DNA of 64,000 nucleotides from Calliopsis andreniformis (taxonomy: Eukaryota > Arthropoda > Insecta > Hymenoptera > Andrenidae). Below, piece by piece: positions 53,794 to 63,625 of this stretch; the stretch's first letter is position 1, and each line of letters starts with the position of its first letter. The notes under the pieces were generated by a model that saw only the letters and a list, made by a program, of their open reading frames with translations, was not told the DNA's origin and did no database searches. The stretch spans positions 2,480,001-2,544,000 of the forward strand of contig NW_027480464.1 in the NCBI RefSeq assembly GCF_051401765.1. Reading direction: 5' to 3'. The translations under genes and the position numbers were made by a program.

Positions 53794-54395
53794 CAAATCG
53801 TCAATATTCAATCCTCAATCCTCAATCCTCAATCCACAATCCTCAACGTTCAATCCTCAATACTCAATCTTCAATGATCATTCCTCAATCCTCAATCCTC
53901 AATTCTCAATCCTTAATCGTCAATCTTCAATCCTCAATACTCAATCTTCAATCGTCAATCCTCAATGTTCAACCATCAATACCCAATACTCAGTCTTCAA
54001 TCTTCAATCCTCAATCCTCAATCCTCCATCCTCAATACTCAGTCCTCAATCCTCAATCTTCAATCCTCAATACTCAATCTTCAGTCCTCAATCGTCAATC
54101 CTCAATCCTCAATCTTCAATCCTCAATACTGAATCTTCAATCCTCAATCCTCAATCCTCAATCCACATTCTTCAATCCTCGATCCTCAATATTCAATCAC
54201 CAATATTCAATCTTCAATCCTCAATCCTCGATCCTCAATACTCAATCCACAATCCTCAATTCTCAATCGTCAATGCTCAATACTCAATCCTCAATCCTCA
54301 ATACTCAGTCCTCAATCCTCAATCTTCAATCCTCAGTCCTCAAACCTCAATCCTGAATCCTCAAACCTGAATCCTCAGTCTTCAGACCTCAGTCC

Positions 54396-54535
54396 TCAAC
54401 AATCAGTTGTCAATCCTCAATCCTCAATAGAATATCCTCAATTCACAGGTTTCAATACTCAATACTCAACCTGAAATCTTCAAATCTCTATCCACAATCA
54501 TCAATTCTCATCACTCAACCCTCAACACTCAGTCC
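54396..54535 (+). repeat. Landmark cassette, type II
   Basis: Type II with h12 GAAATCT and h15 ACAATCA. Followed by CGAATCC where the other copies have CCAATCC. Confidence 0.86.
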
Positions 54536-55646
54536 CGAATCCTCAATCTTCAATCCTCAATCCTCAGTCCTCAATCCTCAATTTTCAATCCTCAATACTC
54601 AGTCATCAATCCTCAATACTAAATCCTCAATCCTCAATCCTCAGTCCTCAATCCACAATCCTCAATCCTCAAACCTCAATCCTCAATCGTCAGCCCTCGT
54701 CCTCAATCCTCAACACTCAATCCTCAATCCTCATTCTTCAATCATCAATACTCAATCTTCAATCCTCAATCCTCAATCTTCAATCCTCAATCCTCAATTC
54801 TCAGTCCTCAATACTCAATCCTCAATCGTCAATCCTCAATCCCCAATCCTCAATCTTCAATCCTCAATCCTCAATCCTCAATCCTCAATCCTCAATCTTC
54901 ATTCCTCAATACTCAATCTACAATCCTCAATCCTCAATCCTCAATCCTCAATGCTCAATCCTCAATCCTCAATCCTCAACCCTCAAGCTTCAATCCTCAA
55001 TACTCAATCTGCAATCCTCAATCTTCAATCCTCAATCCTCAATCCTCATTCTTCAATCCTCAATGCCCAGGCCTCAATCTTCAATCCTCAATCCTCAATC
55101 CTCAATTCTCAATCCTCAATCCTCATTCATCAATCCTCAATCCTCAGTCTTCAATCCTCAATCCTCAATCCTCATTCTTCTATCCTCAACACCCAATCCT
55201 CAACCTTCAATCCTCAGTCTTCAATCTTCAATCCTCAATAGTCAATCTTCAATCCTCAATCCTCAATAATCAATCCTCAATCCACATTCTTCAATCCTCA
55301 ACACCCAATCCTCAATCTTCAATCCTCAATCCTCAGTCCTCAATTCTCAATCCTCAATCCTCAATCCTCAGACCTCAAACATCAATACTCAACCCTCAGT
55401 CCTCGTCCTCAATCCACAACCCTCAATCCTCGATCCTCAATATTCAATCATCAATATTCAATCTTCAATCCTCAATCCTCGATCCTCAATACTCAATCCA
55501 CAATCCTCAATTCTCAATCGTCAATGCTCAATACTCAATCCTCAATCCTCAATACTCAGTCCTCAATCCTCAATCTTCAATCCTCAGTCCTCAAACCTCA
55601 ATCCTGAATCCTCAATCCTGAATCCTCAATCTTCAGCCCTCGGTCC

Positions 55647-55786
55647 TCTACAATCAGTTGTCAATCCTCAATCCTCAATAGAATATCCTCAATTCACAGT
55701 TTTCAATACTCAATCCCCATTCATCAATCATCAAATCTCAATCCACAAACAGCAATTCTCATCACGCAACCCTCATCACTCAGTCC
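55647..55786 (+). repeat. Landmark cassette, hybrid type I/III
   Basis: h1-h2 are TCTACAA TCAGTTG, the type I form, while h6-h18 follow type III (CCATTCA, TCAATCA, TCAATCC, GCAACCC). It looks like a recombinant inside h3-h5, where all types are identical. h15 is ACAAACA followed by GCAATTC. Confidence 0.84.
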
Positions 55787-56184
55787 TCAATCATCAATCC
55801 TCAATCCTCAATTTTCAATCTTCAATCCTCAATACTCAATCTTCAATCCTCAATCCTCAATTCTCAATCCTCAGTGCTCAATACTCAATCGTCAATCCTC
55901 AACCCCAATCCTCAATCTTCAATCCGCAATCCTCAATCCTCAATCCTCAATCCTCAACCTTCAATCCTCAATACTCAATCTTCAATCCGCAATCCTCAAA
56001 CCTCAATCCTCAATCCTCAATCTTCATTCCTCAATACTCAATCTACAATCCTCAATCCTCAATCCTCAATCCTCAATGCTCAATCCTCAATCCTCAATCC
56101 TCATTCCTCAATCCTCAATCCTCAGTCCTCAAACCTCAATCCTGAATCCTCAAACCTGAATCCTCAGTCTTCAGACCTCAGTCC

Positions 56185-56324
56185 TCAACAATCAGTTGTC
56201 AATCCTCAATCCTCAATAGAATATCCTCAATTCACAGGTTTCAATACTCAATACCCAACCTGAAATCTTCAAATCTCTATCCACAATCATCAATTCTCAT
56301 CACTCAACCCTCAACACTCAGTCC
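56185..56324 (+). repeat. Landmark cassette, type II
   Basis: Type II with h10 TCAATAC and h11 CCAACCT instead of TCAACCT, offset 1,789 from 54396. Confidence 0.86.
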
Positions 56325-57121
56325 CCAATCCTCAATCTTCAATCCTCAATCCTCAGTCCTCAATCCTCAATTTTCAATCCTCAATACTCAGTCATTAATC
56401 CTCAATACTAAATCCTCAATCCTCAATCCTCAGTCCTCAATCCATAATCCTCAATCCTCAAACCTCAATCCTCAATCGTCAGCCCTCGTCCTCAATCCTC
56501 AACACTCAATCCTCAATCCTCATTCTTCAATCATCAATACTCAATCTTCAATCCTCAATCCTCAATCTTCAAACCTCAATCCTCAATTCTCAGTCCTCAA
56601 TACTCAATCCTCAATCGTCAATCCTCAATCCCCAATCCTCAATCTTCAATCCTCAATCCTCAATCCTCAATCCTCAATCCTCAATCTTCATTCCTCAATA
56701 CTCAATCTACAATCCTCAATCCTCAATCCTCAATCCTCAATGCTCAATCCTCAATCCTCAATCCTCAACCCTCAATCTTCAATCCTCAATACTCAATCTG
56801 CAATCCTCAATCTTCAATCCTCAATCCTCAATCCTCATTCTTCAATCCTCAATGCCCAGGCCTCAATCTTCAATCCTCAATCCTCAATCCTCAATTCTCA
56901 ATCCTCAATCGTCAATCATCAATCCTCAATCCTCAGTCCTCAATCCTCAATCCTCAATCCTCAATCCTCAATGTTCAATCCGCAATACACAATCCTCAAT
57001 CTTCAATCCCCAATCCTCAATCCTCAATCCTCAAACCTCAATCCTCAACCCTCAATCCTCAGTCCTCGAACCTCAAACCTGTATCCTCAATCGTGTATCC
57101 TCAATCTTCAGACCTCAGTCC

Positions 57122-57261
57122 TCAACAATCAGTCGTCAATTATCAATCCTCAATAGAATATTTTCAATTCACAGTTTTCAATACTCAATACTCAATTTGC
57201 AATTTTCAAATCTTTATTCACAAAAATCAATTCTCATCATTCAACACTCAACACTCAGTAC
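57122..57261 (+). repeat. Landmark cassette, type IV
   Basis: A+T-richer form: h2 TCAGTCG, h3 TCAATTA, h6 AATATTT, h11 TCAATTT, h12 GCAATTT, h14 TTTATTC, h15 ACAAAAA, h17 TCATCAT. Found only in the 3,008-base units. Confidence 0.86.
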
Positions 57262-57597
57262 CCAACCCTCAATCTTCAATACTCAATCCTCAATCCTCAA
57301 TCCTCGATCCTCAATCTTCAATCCTCAATACTCAATCTTCAATCCTCCATCCTCAATCGTCAATCCTCAATCCTCAATCCTCAATCGCCAGGCTTCAATC
57401 CTCAATGCTCATTTTTGAATCCTAAATCCTCAATCCTCAATCCTCATTCCTCAATCCTCATTCTTCAATCCTCAACACCCAATCCCCAATCTTCAATCCT
57501 CAATCCTCAATCCTCAACTCTCAATCCTCAATCCTCAATCCTCAATATTCAACGCACAACCCTCAACCATCAATCCTCAATACTCAACCGTCAATCC

Positions 57598-57723
57598 TGA
57601 ATTCTCAATACTCAATAGTTCATCCTGAATTCTCATGGTTCAATACTCAATCCAAAATATTCAATAATCAAATCTCAATCCTCAAACATCAATTCTCAAC
57701 ACTCAATCCTCAACACTCAGTCC
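57598..57723 (+). repeat. Landmark cassette, type V (degenerate)
   Basis: Sixteen heptads from TCAATAG (57612) align without gaps to h5-h20 of type III. The shared marks are TGAATTC at h7 and TCAAATC at h13. h6 is TTCATCC, h8 TCATGGT and h11 AAAATAT. The usual h1-h4 are not recognisable. Confidence 0.78.
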
Positions 57724-57870
57724 TCTCTCTTCAATCCTCCATCATCAATCCTCAATCCTCAAGCGTCAATCCTCAATCCTCAATCCTTAATCCTCAACCA
57801 TCAATCCTCAGACCTCAAACCTCCACCCCGAATCCTCAATCCTGAATCCTCAATCTTCAGCCATAAGTCC

Positions 57871-58010
57871 TCAGCAATCAATTGTCAATCCTCAATCCTC
57901 AATAGAATATCCTCAATTCACAGTTTTCAATACTCAATCCCCATTCTTCAATCATCAAATCTCAATCCACAAACAGCAATTCTCATCACGCAACCCTCAA
58001 CACTCAGTCC
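57871..58010 (+). repeat. Landmark cassette, type III (55.6-kb variety)
   Basis: Type III with h1 TCAGCAA, h7 TCAATTC, h12 TCAATCA and GCAATTC at h16. The h12 and h16 forms are shared with the hybrid cassette at 55647. Confidence 0.86.
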
Positions 58011-58416
58011 TCAATCTTCAATCCTCAATCCTCAATCCTCAATCTTCAATCCTCAATACTCAATCTTCAATCCTCAATCCTCAATTCTCTATCCTCAGTG
58101 CTCAATACTCAATCGTCAATCCTCAATCCCCAATCCTCAATCTTCAATCCGCAGTCCTCAATCCTCAATCCTCAATCCACAATCTTCAATCCTCAATACT
58201 CAATCTTCAATCCGCAATCCTCAAACCTCAATCCTCAATCCTCAATCCTCAATCTTCATTCCTCAATACTCAATCTACAATCCTCAATCCTCAATCCTCA
58301 ATCCTCAATGCTCAATCCTCAATCCTCAATCCTCATTCCTCAATCCTCAATCCTCAGTCCTCAAACCTCAATCCTGAATCCTCAAACCTGAATTCTCAGT
58401 CTTCAGACCTCAGTCC

Positions 58417-58556
58417 ACAACAATCAGTTGTCAATCCTCAATCCTCAATAGAATATCCTCAATTCACAGGTTTCAATACTCAATACTCAACCTGAAATCT
58501 TCAAACCTCTATCCACAATCATCAATTCTCATCACTCAACCCTCAACACTCAGTCC
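58417..58556 (+). repeat. Landmark cassette, type II
   Basis: Type II with h1 ACAACAA (TCCACAACAATC context) and TCAAACC at h13, where all other types have TCAAATC. Confidence 0.86.
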
Positions 58557-60129
58557 CCAATCCTCAATCTTCAATGCTCAATCCTCAGTCCTCAATCCTC
58601 AATTTTCAATCCTCAATACTCAGTCATCAATCCTCAATACTAAATCCTCAATCCTCAATCCTCAGTCCTCAATCCACAATCCTCAATCCTCAACCCTCAG
58701 TCCTCATCCTCAATTCTCAATTCTTAACCCTCAATCCTCAATCCTCAATCTTCAATCCTCAATAATCAATCCTCAATACTCAGTCTTCAATCCTCAATCC
58801 TCAATCCTCAGTCCTCAATCCCCAATCCTCAATCTTCAATCCTCAATCCTCAATCCTCAATCCTCAATCCTCAATCTTCAATCCTCAATACTCAATCTTC
58901 AATCCTCAATCCACAATCCTCAATTCTCAATCCTCAATCTTCAATCATCAATATTCAATCTTCAATCCTCAATCCTCAATCCTCAATACTCAATCCGCAA
59001 TACTCAATTCTCAATCGTCAATGCTCAATACTCAATCGTCAATCCTCAATCCCCAATCCTCAATCTTCAATCCTCAATCCTCAATCCTCAATCCTCAATC
59101 CTCAGTCCTCAATCTTCAATCCTCAATACTCAATCTTCAATCCTCAGTCCTCAATCCTCAATCCTCAATCCTCAATCCTCAATCCTCAATCTTCAATCCT
59201 CAATACTCAAACTGCAATCCTCAATCCTCAGTCCTCACTCCTCAATCCTCATTCTTCAATCCTCAATACCGAATCCTCAATCTTCAATCCTCAATCCTCA
59301 ATCCTCAATCCTCAATCCTCAGACTTCAAACACCAATACTCAACCCTCAGTCCTCGTCCTCAATCCACAACCCTCAATCCTCAATCCTCAATCTTCAATC
59401 ATTAATATTCAATCTTCAATCTTCAATCCTCAATCCTCAATCCTCAACCCTCAATCCTCAACGTTCAATCCTCGTTACCCAATCCTCAGTCTTCCACCCT
59501 CAATCCTCAATACTCAATCCTCAATCCTCAATACTCAGTCCTCAATCCTCAATCTTCAATCCTCAATCCTCAATCTTCAAACCTCAATCCTCAATTCTCA
59601 GTCCTCAATACTCAATCCTCAATCGTCAATCCTCAATCCCCAATCCTCAATCTTCAATCCTCAATCCTCAATCCTCAATCCTCAATCCTCAATCTTCATT
59701 CCTCAATACTCAATCTACAATCCTCAATCCTCAATCCTCAATCCTCAATGCTCAATCCTCAATCCTCAATCCTCAACCCTCAATCTTCAATCCTCAATAC
59801 TCAATCTGCAATCCTCAATCTTCAATCCTCAATCCTCAATCCTCATTCTTCAATCCTCAATGCCCAGGCCTCAATCTTCAATCCTCAATCCTCAATCCTC
59901 AATTCTCAATCCTCAATCCTCAATCATCAATCCTCAATCCTCAGTCCTCAATCCTCAATCCTCAATCCTCAATCCTCAATGTTCAATCCGCAATACACAA
60001 TCCTCAATCTTCAATCCCCAATCCTCAATCCTCAATCCTCAAACCTCAATCCTCAACCCTCAATCCTCAGTCCTCGAACCTCAAACCTGTATCCTCAATC
60101 GTGTATCCTCAATCTTCAGACCTCAGTCC

Positions 60130-60269
60130 TCAACAATCAGTCGTCAATTATCAATCCTCAATAGAATATTTTCAATTCACAGTTTTCAATACTCAATACT
60201 CAATTTGCAATTTTCAAATCTTTATTCACAAAAATCAATTCTCATCATTCAACACTCAACACTCAGTAC
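60130..60269 (+). repeat. Landmark cassette, type IV
   Basis: Copy of 57122 at exactly 3,008 bases. I saw no difference between the two. Confidence 0.86.
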
Positions 60270-60605
60270 CCAACCCTCAATCTTCAATACTCAATCCTCA
60301 ATCCTCAATCCTCGATCCTCAATCTTCAATCCTCAATACTCAATCTTCAATCCTCCATCCTCAATCGTCAATCCTCAATCCTCAATCCTCAATCGCCAGG
60401 CTTCAATCCTCAATGCTCATTTTTGAATCCTAAATCCTCAATCCTCAATCCTCATTCCTCAATCCTCATTCTTCAATCCTCAACACCCAATCCCCAATCT
60501 TCAATCCTCAATCCTCAATCCTCAACTCTCAATCCTCAATCCTCAATCCTCAATATTCAACGCACAACCCTCAACCATCAATCCTCAATACTCAACCGTC
60601 AATCC

Positions 60606-60731
60606 TGAATTCTCAATACTCAATAGTTCATCCTGAATTCTCATGGTTCAATACTCAATCCAAAATATTCAATAATCAAATCTCAATCCTCAAACATCAA
60701 TTCTCAACACTCAATCCTCAACACTCAGTCC
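60606..60731 (+). repeat. Landmark cassette, type V (degenerate)
   Basis: Copy of 57598 at exactly 3,008 bases. Confidence 0.78.
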
Positions 60732-60878
60732 TCTCTCTTCAATCCTCCATCATCAATCCTCAATCCTCAAGCGTCAATCCTCAATCCTCAATCCTTAATC
60801 CTCAACCATCAATCCTCAGACCTCAAACCTCCACCCCGAATCCTCAATCCTGAATCCTCAATCTTCAGCCATAAGTCC

Positions 60879-61018
60879 TCAGCAATCAATTGTCAATCCT
60901 CAATCCTCAATAGAATATCCTCAATTCACAGTTTTCAATACTCAATCCCCATTCTTCAATCATCAAATCTCAATCCACAAACAGCAATTCTCATCACGCA
61001 ACCCTCAACACTCAGTCC
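60879..61018 (+). repeat. Landmark cassette, type III (55.6-kb variety)
   Basis: Copy of 57871 at exactly 3,008 bases. Confidence 0.86.
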
Positions 61019-61424
61019 TCAATCTTCAATCCTCAATCCTCAATCCTCAATCTTCAATCCTCAATACTCAATCTTCAATCCTCAATCCTCAATTCTCTAT
61101 CCTCAGTGCTCAATACTCAATCGTCAATCCTCAATCCCCAATCCTCAATCTTCAATCCGCAGTCCTCAATCCTCAATCCTCAATCCACAATCTTCAATCC
61201 TCAATACTCAATCTTCAATCCGCAATCCTCAAACCTCAATCCTCAATCCTCAATCCTCAATCTTCATTCCTCAATACTCAATCTACAATCCTCAATCCTC
61301 AATCCTCAATCCTCAATGCTCAATCCTCAATCCTCAATCCTCATTCCTCAATCCTCAATCCTCAGTCCTCAAACCTCAATCCTGAATCCTCAAACCTGAA
61401 TTCTCAGTCTTCAGACCTCAGTCC

Positions 61425-61564
61425 ACAACAATCAGTTGTCAATCCTCAATCCTCAATAGAATATCCTCAATTCACAGGTTTCAATACTCAATACTCAACC
61501 TGAAATCTTCAAACCTCTATCCACAATCATCAATTCTCATCACTCAACCCTCAACACTCAGTCC
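61425..61564 (+). repeat. Landmark cassette, type II
   Basis: Copy of 58417 at exactly 3,008 bases, including TCAAACC at h13. Confidence 0.86.
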
Positions 61565-63097
61565 CCAATCCTCAATCTTCAATGCTCAATCCTCAGTCCT
61601 CAATCCTCAATTTTCAATCCTCAATACTCAGTCATCAATCCTCAATACTAAATCCTCAATCCTCAATCCTCAGTCCTCAATCCACAATCCTCAATCCTCA
61701 ACCCTCAGTCCTCATCCTCAATTCTCAATTCTTAACCCTCAATCCTCAATCCTCAATCTTCAATCCTCAATAATCAATCCTCAATACTCAGTCTTCAATC
61801 CTCAATCCTCAATCCTCAGTCCTCAATCCCCAATCCTCAATCTTCAATCCTCAATCCTCAATCCTCAATCCTCAATCCTCAATCTTCAATCCTCAATACT
61901 CAATCTTCAATCCTCAATCCACAATCCTCAATTCTCAATCCTCAATCTTCAATCATCAATATTCAATCTTCAATCCTCAATCCTCAATCCTCAATACTCA
62001 ATCCGCAATACTCAATTCTCAATCGTCAATGCTCAATACTCAATCGTCAATCCTCAATCCCCAATCCTCAATCTTCAATCCTCAATCCTCAATCCTCAAT
62101 CCTCAATCCTCAGTCCTCAATCTTCAATCCTCAATACTCAATCTTCAATCCTCAGTCCTCAATCCTCAATCCTCAATCCTCAATCCTCAATCCTCAATCT
62201 TCAATCCTCAATACTCAAACTGCAATCCTCAATCCTCAGTCCTCACTCCTCAATCCTCATTCTTCAATCCTCAATACCGAATCCTCAATCTTCAATCCTC
62301 AATCCTCAATCCTCAATCCTCAATCCTCAGACTTCAAACACCAATACTCAACCCTCAGTCCTCGTCCTCAATCCACAACCCTCAATCCTCAATCCTCAAT
62401 CTTCAATCATTAATATTCAATCTTCAATCTTCAACCCTCAATCCTCAATCCTCAACCCTCAATCCTCAACGTTCAATCCTCGTTACCCAATCCTCAGTCT
62501 TCCACCCTCAATCCTCAATACTCAATCCTCAATCCTCAATACTCAGTCCTCAATCCTCAATCTTCAATCCTCAATACTCAATCTTCAATCCTCAATCCTC
62601 AATCCTTAATCCACAATCTTCAATCCTCAATACTGGATCTTCAATCCTCAATCCTCAATCCTCAATCCTCAATCCTCATTCTTCAACCCTCAGCACCCAA
62701 TCCTCAATCTTCAATCCTCAATGTTCAATCCGCAATACCCAATCCTCAATCTTCAATCCTCAACCCTCAATCCTCAATCCTCAATCCTCAATCCTCAATC
62801 ATCAATCTTCAATCGTCAATACTCAATCTTCAATCCTCAATCCTCAATCCTCAATCCTCACTCCACATTCCTCAATCCTCAACACCCAATGCTCAATCTT
62901 CAATCCTCAATCCTCAGTCCTCAATTCTCAATCCTCAATCCTCAATCCTCAATCCTCAGACCTCAAACATCAATACTCAACCCTCAGTCCTCGTCCTCAA
63001 TCCACAACCCTCAATCCTCAACACCCAATCCTCAATCTTCAATCCTCAATCGTCAGTCCTCAATTCTCGAACCTCAATACTCAATCCACAGTCCTCA

Positions 63098-63166
63098 ATG
63101 TTCAATCCTCAATACCCAAACCTCAATCTTCAATCCTCAATCCCCAATCCTCAATCCTCAATCCTC
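63098..63166 (+). other. In-register deletion junction (322 bp, cassette II lost)
   Basis: Offset to the 52.5-54.3 kb copy drops from 10,154 (anchor 52931/63085) to 9,832 (anchor 53334/63166). The missing 322 bases are 46 heptads and include the II cassette present at 53074. Confidence 0.82.
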
Positions 63167-63485
63167 ATTCTTCAATCCATAATACCCAATCCTCAATCTT
63201 CAATCCTCAATCCTCAATCCCCAATTCTCGACCCTCAATTCTCAGTCCTCAGACCTCAAACCTCAATCCTCAAACCTCAGCCCTCATCCTCAATCCTCAA
63301 TCCTCAATCCTCAATCCTCAATCCTCAATCCTCAATCCTCATTCTTCAATCCTCAACCCTCAATGCTCAATCTTCAATCCTCAATCCTCAATTCTCAATC
63401 CTCAATCCTCAATCCTCAATCCTCAGTCCTCAAACCTCAATCCTGAATCCCCGATACTGAATCCTCAATCTTCAGCCCTCAGTCC

Positions 63486-63625
63486 TCTACAATCAGTTGT
63501 CAATCCTCAATCCTCAATAGAATATCATCAATTCACAGTTTTCATTACTCAATACTCAATCTGCAATCTTCAAATCTCTGTCCACAAACATCAATTCTCA
63601 TCACTCAACCCTCAACACTCAGTCC
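63486..63625 (+). repeat. Landmark cassette, type I
   Basis: Type I with h14 TCTGTCC as at 53654 (offset 9,832), but h6 is the usual AATATCA. Followed by CCAATCG and GATCATT. Confidence 0.88.

Larger units (their letters stand above)
50765..54395 (+). repeat. Older right flank (I, II, I cassettes)
   Basis: Contains I (50765), II (53074) and I (53654). Bases 51240-51630 match 3750-4140, and 51500-52440 match 880-2000, including a third-landmark copy. Bases 52.57-54.3 kb match 62.72-64.0 kb, at offset 10,154 and then 9,832 after a deletion in the later copy. Confidence 0.75.
54396..56540 (+). repeat. Type II based units, offset 1,789 bp
   Basis: Holds II (54396), hybrid I/III (55647) and II (56185). 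Bases 54396-55110 match 56185-56900 at offset 1,789, sharing the TCAATTT and TACTAAATCC marks after cassette II. A private 6-base unit TCAACC near 55898 breaks register; the corresponding spot near 58128 has a full heptad. Confidence 0.75.
56541..59548 (+). repeat. 3,008-bp tandem duplication, copy 1
   Basis: Contains cassettes IV (57122), V (57598), III (57871) and II (58417), with no type I. Every mark checked recurs 3,008 bases later. On reading I saw two substitutions between copies: G at 56911 versus C at 59919, and T at 59427 versus C at 62435. 3,008 is 430 x 7 minus 2, fitting the two hexamers seen (TCATCC near 58701, TCGTCC near 59356). Confidence 0.93.
59549..62556 (+). repeat. 3,008-bp tandem duplication, copy 2
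   Basis: Second copy with IV (60130), V (60606), III (60879) and II (61425). The match to copy 1 runs on to about 62574, then stops at a TCAATAC heptad where copy 1 has TCAATCC. The near identity means a very recent duplication or an assembly duplication. Confidence 0.93.
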
